From SFTH01 sp963643985 (GTDB lineage: Bacteria > Bacillota > Clostridia > Christensenellales > Aristaeellaceae): a stretch of DNA of 45,284 nucleotides. The notes below the pieces were generated by a model. It was not told the origin of the DNA and made no database searches. It saw nothing but the letters and a program-made list of their open reading frames with translations. The DNA is taken from positions 1 through 45,284 of the forward strand of contig CAVINP010000006.1 of the NCBI GenBank assembly GCA_963643985.1, given 5' to 3'. Positions within the stretch are counted from its first letter, which is position 1, and every line of letters starts with the position of its first letter. The translations under genes and the position numbers were made by a program. Below, piece by piece: positions 32,698-40,663 of this stretch.

Positions 32698-34140
32698 CTA
32701 AAAGCTGATTTCAAGGCGGCCTTCCGCGCCGCTGCCATCGATGGTAACGTCCATGGCCTCACACAGACCGATTTGCCGCATGATCTGCGCCGTATCGGCA
32801 TCACAGTATACGTGCGCGGGTGTATGATCGCCGCGTCTCCTGCGCCGTTCGACCTCGCGGGCTGCACGGTAGGCCAGCGTCCGGCTCGTCATGATGCGTC
32901 CGTTGCCGCGGCAGACGGGACAGTCGTGCAGAAGCTGGCGCGACAGGGGCTTGCGCACTTTCTTGCGTGTCATTTCAACCAGCCCCAGATTCGTCATGCC
33001 GTGCACGTGCGTGCGGTTTTTGTCGGACGTGAGCGCTGTGTTCAGATGCTCCAGCAGTGCTTCGCGGCGTTCGCTGCCTTCCATGTCGATAAAATCTATG
33101 ATGATGATGCCGCCGATGTCGCGCAGGCGCAGCTGGCGGCAGATTTCGTCCGCAGCCTCGCAGTTGAGCTGAAATATTGTCTCCTGCAGCGAGGCCTTGC
33201 CGGTAAACTTGCCCGTATTGACATCGATGACCGTCATGGCCTCGGTTTCGTCGATCACCAGTGTGCCGCCGCTGCGCAGACGAACATGGCGATCCAGCGC
33301 CATGTCCAGCTGATGATCTATGCGCAGCAGGTCAAACAGCGGCGTTTCAAAGCTGCACTTCTGTATGCGCGACACGAGCGCAGGAGTCATCGCCCCGGCA
33401 TGCTCCAGAAGCGCATTGTAAATTTCCTCATCTTCGGTGCGCACGCAGTCGACGCTCTCATCCAGCATTTCGCGCACGACTGTCAGCGCCAGATCGCCGT
33501 CGGGCTGTATCAGCCGCGGCACGGCACTGTGCTCGGCTTCGGTCCGGATGTGCCGCCACATGGCCGCCAGGCGTTCAAAGTCCGCGCGGATTGCGGCTTC
33601 ACCGGCGCCCTCGCCCGCAGTACGGATGATCGCGCCGCAGCCGTATTCATCAAGCAGTGCCTGAGCGATGCCGTGCAGGCGATCACGTTCGGCCGCATCT
33701 TCGATCTTTTTGCTGACACCGGCATAGCCGACCGTGGGCAGCAGCACGCAGAGCCGACCGGGCAGGGTCGGGTTGCAGCTGATGCGCGGACCCTTCGTGC
33801 CGCCGGCCTCCTTGACGACCTGGCAGACAATCATCTGCCCCGGGTGCAGCATCTTTTCGATGCGCATGTTCTCGAGGCGCGCCCGAAGCTGATTTTCGCC
33901 GCGCGTGTCCAGTGCAATGTCGCCGACCGAAAGAAAGGCATTCCTGTTCAGGCCGATGTCCACGAAGGCCGCGTTCATACCGGGCAGGATATTTTGCACG
34001 CGCCCGGCGTAGATATTGCCCGCCAGCTTGGTCTTGTCACCGTACTGACAGTATATTTCGCACAGGCGGCCGTCTTCCAGCACTGCCAGCCGCGTCCGGT
34101 TGAGCACGCGCTCCAATACAATTTCTTTTTTCACGCTCAC
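32698..34140 (-). CDS. rng: Ribonuclease E/G family endoribonuclease
   Basis: 480 residues, RNase G length, without the long RNase E scaffold tail. An S1 domain sits at about residues 37-120 (LAGNIYAGRVQNILPGMNAA, FVDIGLNRNAFLSVGD). The catalytic DNase I-like part has the metal-binding Asp in IIIIDFIDMEGSERR and GLVEMTRKKVRKPL. The zinc link is Cys 407 and 410 in DCPVCRGNG. It starts at a GTG at 34140 that overlaps the upstream TGA (GTGA). Involved in rRNA and mRNA processing. The rplU-rpmA genes often found after rng in Firmicutes are absent. Confidence 0.93.
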   Translation of the reverse strand: MSVKKEIVLERVLNRTRLAVLEDGRLCEIYCQYGDKTKLAGNIYAGRVQNILPGMNAAFVDIGLNRNAFLSVGDIALDTRGENQLRARLENMRIEKMLHPGQMIVCQVVKEAGGTKGPRISCNPTLPGRLCVLLPTVGYAGVSKKIEDAAERDRLHGIAQALLDEYGCGAIIRTAGEGAGEAAIRADFERLAAMWRHIRTEAEHSAVPRLIQPDGDLALTVVREMLDESVDCVRTEDEEIYNALLEHAGAMTPALVSRIQKCSFETPLFDLLRIDHQLDMALDRHVRLRSGGTLVIDETEAMTVIDVNTGKFTGKASLQETIFQLNCEAADEICRQLRLRDIGGIIIIDFIDMEGSERREALLEHLNTALTSDKNRTHVHGMTNLGLVEMTRKKVRKPLSRQLLHDCPVCRGNGRIMTSRTLAYRAAREVERRRRRGDHTPAHVYCDADTAQIMRQIGLCEAMDVTIDGSGAEGRLEISF

Positions 34141-34805
34141 AGCTCCATCAGCGGTACAAGATCACCCGCTGCGTTTTTGCTCAGCAGACTGACGCGATGC
34201 ACGCGCATCTCGGGCGGATCGACACCGGCCATGTCTGCCAGCGAGTGCATGAGCAGGTCGGGCTTCAGCGTCTCCTTTTCGGTGAGCATCAGGCGCGCGA
34301 AGATCGTGTTTCCGTTTGCTTCGAGCCGCAGCGCGAGGGGACGGATGTTGATCTCCTTTTCGCCGGACTTCGTCTTTTTCATTGCAAGTACGGTTTCCTC
34401 AGCCAGAAACGAAGGAATCCGTTCGATCACGGCCCGGGCGTTGTCACCGCTGAGCACAATGCGATAGTCCGAGGCGATGACGCCGGCCATCACGGAGGGG
34501 TAGCGATCATCGACAAGTTTGACCTCCAGCACCGGCAGATCCTCGGGCAATGCACGCCGCATGCATTCCTCACACTTCTTACGGCCCATCGGCGCTGCCA
34601 GACGCACGTCTATGATTTCGTATTCGCTCGTCTGTCCCAGTGCCAGCGCAGAGCCGAAAGCCATCTGCGGATGCGGATTGAAGCCCTGGGAATAGAGTAT
34701 CGGAAGTCCTGTGCGGTTGAGCGCCATGTGCAAAAAGCGCTGGATGTCCAGATGCGAAATGAAGCGCAGGCGGGCATTTTTGCCGAATCTGACCAGCATT
34801 CTCAT
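34137..34805 (-). CDS. DUF2344 radical SAM-associated protein (TIGR03936 type)
   Basis: 222 residues from the ATG at 34805, which overlaps the upstream TGA as ATGA and has GGGGG 7 nt before it; a GTG at 34811 is less likely. Family text: RFGKNARLRFISHLDIQRFL, NRTGLPILYSQGFNPHPQMA, FGSALALGQTSEYEIIDV. The protein is almost always next to, or fused with, the B12-binding radical SAM protein encoded upstream. The joint function is unknown; linkage to rng and tRNA or ribosome genes hints at RNA or ribosomal protein modification (inference). Confidence 0.9.
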   Translation of the reverse strand: MRMLVRFGKNARLRFISHLDIQRFLHMALNRTGLPILYSQGFNPHPQMAFGSALALGQTSEYEIIDVRLAAPMGRKKCEECMRRALPEDLPVLEVKLVDDRYPSVMAGVIASDYRIVLSGDNARAVIERIPSFLAEETVLAMKKTKSGEKEINIRPLALRLEANGNTIFARLMLTEKETLKPDLLMHSLADMAGVDPPEMRVHRVSLLSKNAAGDLVPLMEL

Positions 34806-36646
34806 TTGCACACCCCCTCATAGCGCTTCATGCCGCAGCCGACGCAGCCCTTGCGGCAATCCTGCGTTCGTTCGCCGCGCCTGGCCTTTTCCCACTCGCT
34901 GCGCAAAAAGGCCTTTGTCACGCCTGCATCCAGATGATCCCAGGGCAGGGTTTCATCCGCGTCACGCTCACGCAGCGCGTAGAAATCGGGATCGAGCCCG
35001 CATGCTTTGAATGCTTCCAGCCACAGATCGTATCTGAACTGATCCGACCAGCCGTCAAAGCGGCAGCCGCTGCGCCAGCCGTATTCCAGCGCGTCCGCCA
35101 GACGGCGGTCACCGCGGGCAAAGACGGCCTCAATGTAGCTCAGATCGGGCGCATGATATTTGAAATCCACGCCCTTGATCTTGCGCAGTGCCTCCTTGAG
35201 CATATTCTGACGGCGGATCACCGTCTCACTGTCAAGCTGCGCACTCCACTGGAAGGGCGTAAAGTTTTTGGGCACGAATACGGAGGCGCTGACCGTGATG
35301 CGCAGTCCGGGGCCGCGCTGTTCCTTGGGTATGGCAAAGTAGCAGGCGCGGACCTTCTGCGCCAGATCCGCAATGCCCATGACGTCCTCATCGGTCTCGG
35401 TGGGCAGGCCGATCATAAAGTAGAGCTTCACGGCCGACCAGCCCTGGGAGAAGGCATCGGTCACGGCGCGAATCAGATCGTCTTCGGTGACACCCTTGTT
35501 GATCACATCGCGCAGTCGCTGCGTTCCGGCCTCGGGAGCCAGCGTCAGCGCGGTCTTGCGCACTTTCTGCGTCTCCTTGAGCGTATCCGTCAGCACGGCA
35601 TCGATTCTCTGCGAGGGCAGGGAGATCTTTACACGCTTCTTCGCAAATTCTTCGACCATGCTGTGGGCCAGTGCGGGCAGGCAGGAATAATCGCCGCTGG
35701 AGAGGCTCATCAGGGAAATTTCGTCATAGCCGGTGTTCTCGACCAGCGACCGCGCCAGTTCCATCAGGCGGGGCATGCTTCTCTCGCGCACGGGGCGGTA
35801 GATCATGCCCGCCTGGCAGAAGCGGCAGCCGCGCGTGCAGCCGCGGAAGATCTCCAGCATGATGCGGTTGTGGACGATCTCGCCGTAGGGCACGATGAGT
35901 TTATCCGGATACACGGCGCAATCCAGGTCGCGCACGACGGCCTTTTTGACCACGGCGGGTGCGCCGCTGCCGGCTTTGGGCACAACGGCGGCTACCGTGC
36001 CGTCTTCGCTGTAGCTGACATCGTAGAGCGAGGGGACATAGATGCCCTCGATACCGGCCGCACGGCGCAAAAACTCTTCGCGGGGTGCACCGCTCTTTTT
36101 CCAGTCGCGGTAGAGGTCGATCACTTCGTTTGTCTCGTTTTCACCGTCACCCAGTGCCAACAGGTCCACAAACGGCGCAAGCGGCTCGGGATTGAACGCG
36201 CAGGGACCGCCGCATATAATGAAAGGATAGCCCTCGCCGCGGTCCGCGCTGCGCAGCGGTATGCCGGCCAGATCCAGCGATTCCAGTATGTTGGTAAAAC
36301 TCATTTCATACTGGAGTGTGATGCCCAGCAGGTCAAACTCGCGCACGGGGGTGCGGCTCTCAAGCGTAAAGAGCGGAATACCGTTCTTGCGCATCGCCTC
36401 GGACATGTCCACCCAGGGCGTAAAGACGCGCTCGCACCAGCTGTCCGGGCGCTGATTGATGATGTGATAGAGTATGCGCATGCCCAGATGCGACATGCCC
36501 ACCTCGTAGGTATCCGGGAACAGAAACGCAAAGCGCACGTCCACTTCGTTGGCATTCTTCATTACGGCGCCGTATTCGCCGCCTATATACCTTACCGGCT
36601 TTTGAACATCCGGCAGCAGTCGCTCTATGCGATCGGAAAGCTCCAC
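34802..36646 (-). CDS. B12-binding-type radical SAM protein (TIGR03960 type)
   Basis: 614 residues from the GTG at 36646. The longer frame would start at 36667, but the AGGAGG ribosome site lies inside that extension, exactly 6 nt before the GTG. The N-terminal half has a cobalamin-binding-like fold (FPDTYEVGMSHLGMRILYHI, FIICGGPCAFNPEPLAPFVD). The radical SAM cluster Cys are in GCTRGCRFCQAGMIYRPVRE at about residues 268-276. More Cys end the protein (DCRKGCVGCGMKRYEG), like a second Fe-S site. First gene of a nine-gene operon. Reaction not known. Confidence 0.92.
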   Translation of the reverse strand: MELSDRIERLLPDVQKPVRYIGGEYGAVMKNANEVDVRFAFLFPDTYEVGMSHLGMRILYHIINQRPDSWCERVFTPWVDMSEAMRKNGIPLFTLESRTPVREFDLLGITLQYEMSFTNILESLDLAGIPLRSADRGEGYPFIICGGPCAFNPEPLAPFVDLLALGDGENETNEVIDLYRDWKKSGAPREEFLRRAAGIEGIYVPSLYDVSYSEDGTVAAVVPKAGSGAPAVVKKAVVRDLDCAVYPDKLIVPYGEIVHNRIMLEIFRGCTRGCRFCQAGMIYRPVRERSMPRLMELARSLVENTGYDEISLMSLSSGDYSCLPALAHSMVEEFAKKRVKISLPSQRIDAVLTDTLKETQKVRKTALTLAPEAGTQRLRDVINKGVTEDDLIRAVTDAFSQGWSAVKLYFMIGLPTETDEDVMGIADLAQKVRACYFAIPKEQRGPGLRITVSASVFVPKNFTPFQWSAQLDSETVIRRQNMLKEALRKIKGVDFKYHAPDLSYIEAVFARGDRRLADALEYGWRSGCRFDGWSDQFRYDLWLEAFKACGLDPDFYALRERDADETLPWDHLDAGVTKAFLRSEWEKARRGERTQDCRKGCVGCGMKRYEGVCK

Positions 36647-36682
36647 CGTATTCCTCCTCAGGGACACAAATATCTAGTCTCA

Positions 36683-36711
36683 ACTTTATCACGAAAACCG
36701 TTTTTCTTCAA
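36683..36711 (-). promoter_or_regulatory. Candidate promoter of the nine-gene minus-strand operon
   Basis: On the minus strand TTGAAG (36711-36706) and TAAAGT (36688-36683) are 17 bp apart, each matching four of six consensus bases. It lies about 35 bp before the GTG start. Moderate support only. Confidence 0.4.
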
Positions 36712-36772
36712 CGGTCAAATGTTAAGAATCAACAGGGATCCGAAGCGCCTCAAAAATTTACATGCAGAGGGC

Positions 36773-36801
36773 TTGCCACGCAGGGGGGAGCGTGCTATAA
36801 T
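36773..36801 (+). promoter_or_regulatory. Promoter of infC-rpmI-rplT
   Basis: TTGCCA at 36773-36778 and TATAAT at 36796-36801, 17 bp apart. RNA would start near 36808 and run through a leader of about 135 nt before the infC start. Confidence 0.8.
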
Positions 36802-36807
36802 ATTCCG

Positions 36808-36912
36808 GTAAGCAGAAGCGACCACTTCTCACCCTGCGAGCATATTGCAGCGGTTCGATCATCCCAGACAGAGGATCTTTCAAGAGTGGCGCTTTGCGCT
36901 GCTCTTTTATTA
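36808..36912 (+). promoter_or_regulatory. Ribosomal protein (L20/infC-type) leader with intrinsic terminator
   Basis: The leader contains GAAGCGACCACTTCTCACC near 36814, a phrase I associate with L20-type infC leaders of Firmicutes, followed by pairing segments. It ends in a terminator: AAGAGTGGCGC (36882-36892) with GCGCTGCTCTT (36896-36906), 11 bp including two G-U pairs, then TTTTATTATA. Family knowledge: L20 or transcription attenuation limits infC-rpmI-rplT expression. Assignment to the RNA family is from memory and needs a covariance search. Confidence 0.6.
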
Positions 36913-36943
36913 TACCCGAACTTTTAATAGGAGGTGCATCCGT

Positions 36944-37456
36944 ATTAACGATCTCATGATTAACGAGGAGATCCGTGACCGTGAAGTGCGCGTCGTGGAT
37001 CAGAACGGCGAACAGCTCGGCGTTATGCCCATCCGACAGGCCCTGAATCTGGCAGATGAACACCAGCTGGATCTCGTTAAAATCGCGCCCCAGGCCAAAC
37101 CGCCCGTGTGCAAGCTGATGGATTATGGCAAGTATCGCTTCGAACAATCCAAGCGCGAGCGCGAAATCCGCAAGAATCAGAAGGTCATTGAAGTTAAAGA
37201 GGTGCGCCTTTCCGCTACCATCGAAGATCATGACATTGATGTGCGCGTGAAGAACGCCGTCAAGTTCCTTCAGGATGGCAACAAGGTGAAGGTAACGATT
37301 CGCTTCCGCGGCCGCCAGATCACCCATTCCGAAATCGGACGTGAAGTGATGCGCGATTTTGCGGAACGGGTCAAGGAGTATGGAACGGTCGACAAACAGC
37401 CCATCATCGAGGGCCGCAACATGTCGATGTTCATTAGCCCCAAGGATGCGAATTAG
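36944..37456 (+). CDS. infC: Translation initiation factor IF-3 (ATT start codon)
   Basis: 170 residues. AGGAGG at 36929-36934 is 9 nt before an ATT at 36944, and the protein then begins (M)NDLMINEEIRDREVRVVD, the normal IF-3 start. The nearest upstream start in this frame (36845) lies inside the leader terminator, so it is not used. An ATG a few codons on (36956) has no ribosome site of its own. The rare AUU start is the known self-regulatory feature of infC. Both IF-3 domains are complete: APQAKPPVCKLMDYGKYRFE and VKVTIRFRGRQITHSEIG. It leads the rpmI-rplT operon. Confidence 0.94.
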   Translation: MNDLMINEEIRDREVRVVDQNGEQLGVMPIRQALNLADEHQLDLVKIAPQAKPPVCKLMDYGKYRFEQSKREREIRKNQKVIEVKEVRLSATIEDHDIDVRVKNAVKFLQDGNKVKVTIRFRGRQITHSEIGREVMRDFAERVKEYGTVDKQPIIEGRNMSMFISPKDAN

Positions 37457-37488
37457 CGCATAGCCATTGATGAGAGGAGGAAACCCCA

Positions 37489-37686
37489 ATGCCCAAGCAG
37501 AAAACACACAAGGGCGCAGCAAAGCGCTTTGATTTGACCAAGTCCGGCAAAGTAAAGCATGCCCAGGCCTTCAAGCGTCATATCCTGACCAAGAAGCCCA
37601 CCAAGCGCACCCGCAACCTTCGCAAGGCCGAGTATCTGACCACCACCGAAGGCAAGACCATGAAGAAACTCATTCCGTACAAGTAA
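37489..37686 (+). CDS. rpmI: 50S ribosomal protein L35
   Basis: 65 residues, the usual size: MPKQKTHKGAAKRFDLTKSG, basic throughout, with AFKRHILTKKPTKRTRNLRK. GAGAGGAGG precedes the ATG. Second gene of infC-rpmI-rplT, 32 nt after infC and 15 nt before rplT. Binds 23S rRNA in the large subunit. Confidence 0.97.
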   Translation: MPKQKTHKGAAKRFDLTKSGKVKHAQAFKRHILTKKPTKRTRNLRKAEYLTTTEGKTMKKLIPYK

Positions 37687-37701
37687 GGAGGCGAATCAAG
37701 A

Positions 37702-38058
37702 ATGGCAAGAGTAAAGCGTGCAGTAAACGCACAGAAGAAAAAGCGTAAGGTTATGAAGCTCGCCAAGGGTTACTTTGGCGCAAAGAGCAAGCAGTATCGT
37801 GCAGCCAGCGAACAGGTTCGCCGTTCTCTGAGATATGCATACATCGGCCGCAAGCTGAAGAAGCGCGACTTCCGCAGCCTGTGGATCGCCCGCATCAATG
37901 CCGCAGCCCGCATCAACGGCCTGTCCTATTCCAAGATGATCAACGGCCTGAAGGTTGCCGGTGTTGACATCAACCGCAAGATGCTGGCCGAACTGGCCGT
38001 CTCCGATTCCGCTGCATTCGCGGCACTGGCCGAGACCGCCAAGAACGCCTTGAAGTAA
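37702..38058 (+). CDS. rplT: 50S ribosomal protein L20
   Basis: 118 residues, complete: MARVKRAVNAQKKKRKVMKL, then AKGYFGAKSKQYRAASEQVR and RDFRSLWIARINAAARINGL. The long basic N-terminal helix contacts 23S rRNA; the globular C-terminal part is the element that can bind the operon's own leader and repress it. AAGGAGG precedes the ATG. A perfect terminator follows 20 bp after the stop. Confidence 0.98.
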   Translation: MARVKRAVNAQKKKRKVMKLAKGYFGAKSKQYRAASEQVRRSLRYAYIGRKLKKRDFRSLWIARINAAARINGLSYSKMINGLKVAGVDINRKMLAELAVSDSAAFAALAETAKNALK

Positions 38059-38077
38059 GGATTCACTCACTTCATTC

Positions 38078-38107
38078 AAACCGCTTCGATTTCGAAGCGG
38101 TTTTTTG
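38078..38107 (+). terminator. Intrinsic terminator after rplT
   Basis: AAACCGCTTCGA (38078-38089) pairs perfectly with TCGAAGCGGTTT (38092-38103) around a 2-nt loop, followed by TTTTG. A strong canonical terminator of the infC operon. Confidence 0.93.
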
Positions 38108-38171
38108 TATTGTTGCTGCAAACAATAACTGTGTATTTACACATGATTAATTTTATAAACCTCCACTTGCT

Positions 38172-38200
38172 TGACGCTTTGCACAAAAGTGAATATAATT
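38172..38200 (+). promoter_or_regulatory. Promoter of the PucR/CdaR-type regulator gene
   Basis: TTGACG at 38172-38177 and consensus TATAAT at 38195-38200, spacing 17 bp. The region before it is AT-rich. The start codon follows 45 bp downstream. Confidence 0.85.
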
Positions 38201-38244
38201 CAGGTGTAATATCAGATTTTTCACAGAAAGGTATGTGAATAAAT

Positions 38245-39315
38245 ATGTATCTGGATCATAGAATCACTTCCAAAGTGGCTCGTATTTTGGATATGATTGA
38301 CCTGAACGCACTGCTGCTGGATGCCAACGGCAACGTTATTCTGCCCGAAGGCGATCAGCGCGTGTTCAATCTTCCCGAGGCCGTTCGCAAGAATCCCACC
38401 ATGCCGCTCATTTACGGCGGTGTGACGCTGATCGGCACCTGTGAGGACCAGCCGGTCTACATCTGCCTGCACGGTGATACGGAAGAGATCAAGAAATGCT
38501 CCGTGCTCTGCGCGGAACTGATCAATATGGTGCTGCGTGAGGACATGAGCCATACCAGCCGTGAACAGTCGCTGCGCCTGATGCTGCGCGGCGAGATCGA
38601 ATCCTCCGAGTTCGAAACGCTGGCGGCTGAACACAACATTCCGCTTGAGAAAAAGCGCTGCGTGCTCTATTTCTACTTTGTGGATATCGAGGCTGAGGCT
38701 GCCGCCAAGATCCTGACCGACAGCCTGCAGGATGAAAATGATCTGCTGGCCGAGGTCGGCCGTCACTCCCTGGCGATGCTCAAGGGTGTCGATGAAGAGG
38801 TCAACTTTACCGAGCTTGAGGAATATGCCAAGGCGATTGAAATGAGCTTCCTTACCGAGTATGCCACGTCCGTGTATGTGGGCATTTCCGATCCGCGCGA
38901 CGATATGCTCAGCATCCCCGAGGCCTACGAGGAAGCCCGTAGCGCGATCAACGTCGGCCGCGTCTATCACAGCAACCGTACTGTGTTCGTCTACCGCAAC
39001 CTGCTTCTGGAACGCTTTCTCAACGACGTTCCTCAGGATATGTGCGGCAATTACAACGCCATGATCTTCAACCGCAAGACGGCACGCCTGTTCAATGATG
39101 AGATGGTGCACACCATCGAGAGCTTCTTTGACAACAGCCTCAATCTGTCCGAGACGGCCAGAAAGCTCTACATCCACCGCAACACGCTGGTCTATCGTCT
39201 GGAGAAGGTGCAGCGTGCCATCGGTCTGGACCTGCGCAACTTTGACGATGCGGTCACGTTCAAGATGATGATGCTGCTGGGCAAGAACACCATGCCGCAC
39301 AAGAACCGCATGTAA
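38245..39315 (+). CDS. PucR/CdaR-type transcriptional regulator
   Basis: 356 residues. The C-terminal helix-turn-helix of the PucR/CdaR group (HTH_30) is clear at about residues 300-348: NLSETARKLYIHRNTLVYRL then EKVQRAIGLDLRNFDDAVTF. The middle part (about 120-280) resembles the CdaR GGDEF-like domain, with YVGISDPRDDMLSIPEAYEE preceding ARSAINVGRVYHSN. The N-terminal 110 residues are a probable ligand-sensing part of unknown type. Members control sugar-acid, purine or amino-acid use; no clear target is near. It has its own strong promoter; the ribosome site GAAAGG is 13 nt before the ATG, which is long. Confidence 0.85.
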   Translation: MYLDHRITSKVARILDMIDLNALLLDANGNVILPEGDQRVFNLPEAVRKNPTMPLIYGGVTLIGTCEDQPVYICLHGDTEEIKKCSVLCAELINMVLREDMSHTSREQSLRLMLRGEIESSEFETLAAEHNIPLEKKRCVLYFYFVDIEAEAAAKILTDSLQDENDLLAEVGRHSLAMLKGVDEEVNFTELEEYAKAIEMSFLTEYATSVYVGISDPRDDMLSIPEAYEEARSAINVGRVYHSNRTVFVYRNLLLERFLNDVPQDMCGNYNAMIFNRKTARLFNDEMVHTIESFFDNSLNLSETARKLYIHRNTLVYRLEKVQRAIGLDLRNFDDAVTFKMMMLLGKNTMPHKNRM

Positions 39316-39338
39316 AACCTACTATACTATCATTCCCC

Positions 39339-39373
39339 AAATGCGACGGCCTTATCTGTGCCGCCGCATTTTC
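39339..39373 (+). terminator. Hairpin after the PucR/CdaR-type gene
   Basis: AAATGCGACGGC (39339-39350) pairs with GCCGCCGCATTT (39360-39371) except for one A-C mismatch, then TTCCG. The tail is short, so it may be a weak terminator with read-through into the protease gene. Confidence 0.55.
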
Positions 39374-39393
39374 CGTTTACTTGGAGGACGCAA

Positions 39394-40587
39394 ATGAAAG
39401 ATAATAATAGAGCCTGCCGTGTGGCATTGATCGTTTGTGCGGCGCTGGCGGTGTTGCTGTTCAGCGGCGTGACCGGCCTTCATGTGGTGAACGATTCCGA
39501 CTATACTATCATTGACCGCTATGCGCGTCTGGAAGAAATTCGCCAAACCCTCGAGAGCGACTACTACCGGGACGTGAATGACGATGTGCTTATCAAGGGA
39601 GCAATCGATGGCATGATGGCTTCTTTGGGCGACAGGTATACTTTCTACTACACACCTGAAGAAATGACAGCCCATGACGAGGCGGAGGAAGGCAGTTTCG
39701 TCGGCATCGGCGTGCTCGTACAGCAAAATGAAGACGGCGAGATTGAAATCGTGCGTGTATACGATGGCAGTCCCGCGCAGGAAGGCAAATTGTCGGTGGG
39801 GGATTGCATCATCAGCGTGGACGGCGAAGCCGTGAATGCACAGGACGAGCAGAGCTTTACAGAGGGTGTCAATCGCATTCGACGTGAGACAGGAAAGGCA
39901 ATTTGCCTAGGCATCAAGCGCGGTGTGGAGCAGTTTGAGGTGATACTCACCTGTTCGGACGTCAGCGTGTCAAATGTCGAAAGTTTGATGTTGGACGGGC
40001 GCATCGGCTATATCGCCATCTATCAATTCTCAGGCGACGATGTCACGGCCTTTGAGGCAGCGCTCGAGGAATTGCAGAACGAGGGCGCACAGGGGCTGAT
40101 CATTGACCTGCGCGACAATCCGGGTGGTCTGCTTGATGACGTGGTGGAGATCGCGGACGAATTGTTGCCCGAAGGTTTGATTGTCTATACGCAGTCGCGA
40201 GACGGCGAGCGCGAGGAGTTTTATTCGGATGCGGATTATTGCGATCTGCCCATGGTCGTGCTGGTAAACGATATGTCAGCCAGTGCATCGGAGATACTCG
40301 CCGCCGCACTGCAGGATTACGAACGCGCCACCATCGTGGGCGTAACCACCTACGGCAAAGGCATCGTACAGACGATGGTTCGCTTCGGCAGTGACGGCGC
40401 GGGGATGCAGTATACCTCGGCCTGCTACTACATGCCGTCGGGTCGTAGCATTCACGGAGAGGGCGTGATACCGGATGTAGTGGTGGAGGCGGCCGAGGGG
40501 GATATCATCAATGCCGAATTGCCCAATCCACAGACGGATACTCAACTGCGCATCGCCATCGGGGAGCTTAAAAAGAGCATCGGATAA
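39394..40587 (+). CDS. S41 family C-terminal processing peptidase (CtpA-like)
   Basis: 397 residues from the ATG at 39394, preceded by GGAGGACGCAA; an upstream in-frame ATG at 39358 lies in the hairpin. One N-terminal membrane helix (about residues 10-28) anchors the enzyme with its protease outside. A PDZ domain is at about 85-165 (FVGIGVLVQQNEDGEIEIVR, SVGDCIISVDGEAVNAQ). The catalytic pair is Ser 297 in MSASASEILAAAL and Lys 322 in TYGKGIVQ, spaced 25 residues as in tail-specific proteases. GLIIDLRDNPGGLLDDVVEI is the other family block. Likely cleaves C-termini of secreted or membrane proteins. No peptidoglycan-binding tail is present. Confidence 0.93.
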   Translation: MKDNNRACRVALIVCAALAVLLFSGVTGLHVVNDSDYTIIDRYARLEEIRQTLESDYYRDVNDDVLIKGAIDGMMASLGDRYTFYYTPEEMTAHDEAEEGSFVGIGVLVQQNEDGEIEIVRVYDGSPAQEGKLSVGDCIISVDGEAVNAQDEQSFTEGVNRIRRETGKAICLGIKRGVEQFEVILTCSDVSVSNVESLMLDGRIGYIAIYQFSGDDVTAFEAALEELQNEGAQGLIIDLRDNPGGLLDDVVEIADELLPEGLIVYTQSRDGEREEFYSDADYCDLPMVVLVNDMSASASEILAAALQDYERATIVGVTTYGKGIVQTMVRFGSDGAGMQYTSACYYMPSGRSIHGEGVIPDVVVEAAEGDIINAELPNPQTDTQLRIAIGELKKSIG

Positions 40588-40602
40588 AGGCGATTTAATG
40601 GT

Positions 40603-40631
40603 TTGACAGACTTTTGTCGCTACGATATAAT
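40603..40631 (+). promoter_or_regulatory. Perfect-consensus promoter of the VWA/ATPase/serine dehydratase operon
   Basis: TTGACA at 40603-40608 and TATAAT at 40626-40631 with exactly 17 bp between them: all twelve consensus positions match. It starts 16 bp after the protease stop codon and would drive the four genes to 44972. Confidence 0.9.
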
Positions 40632-40663
40632 GGAGTCAATCGGATGGCGGGGGAGGTGCGTCC

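Noticed and set aside
32284..34467. Open frame of 727 codons antisense to miaB and rng
   Set aside because: Covers two secure genes on the opposite strand and lacks motifs or a start signal.
34934..36811. Open frame of 625 codons antisense to the B12-type radical SAM gene
   Set aside because: Shadow of the coding strand; crosses the infC promoter and has no ribosome site.
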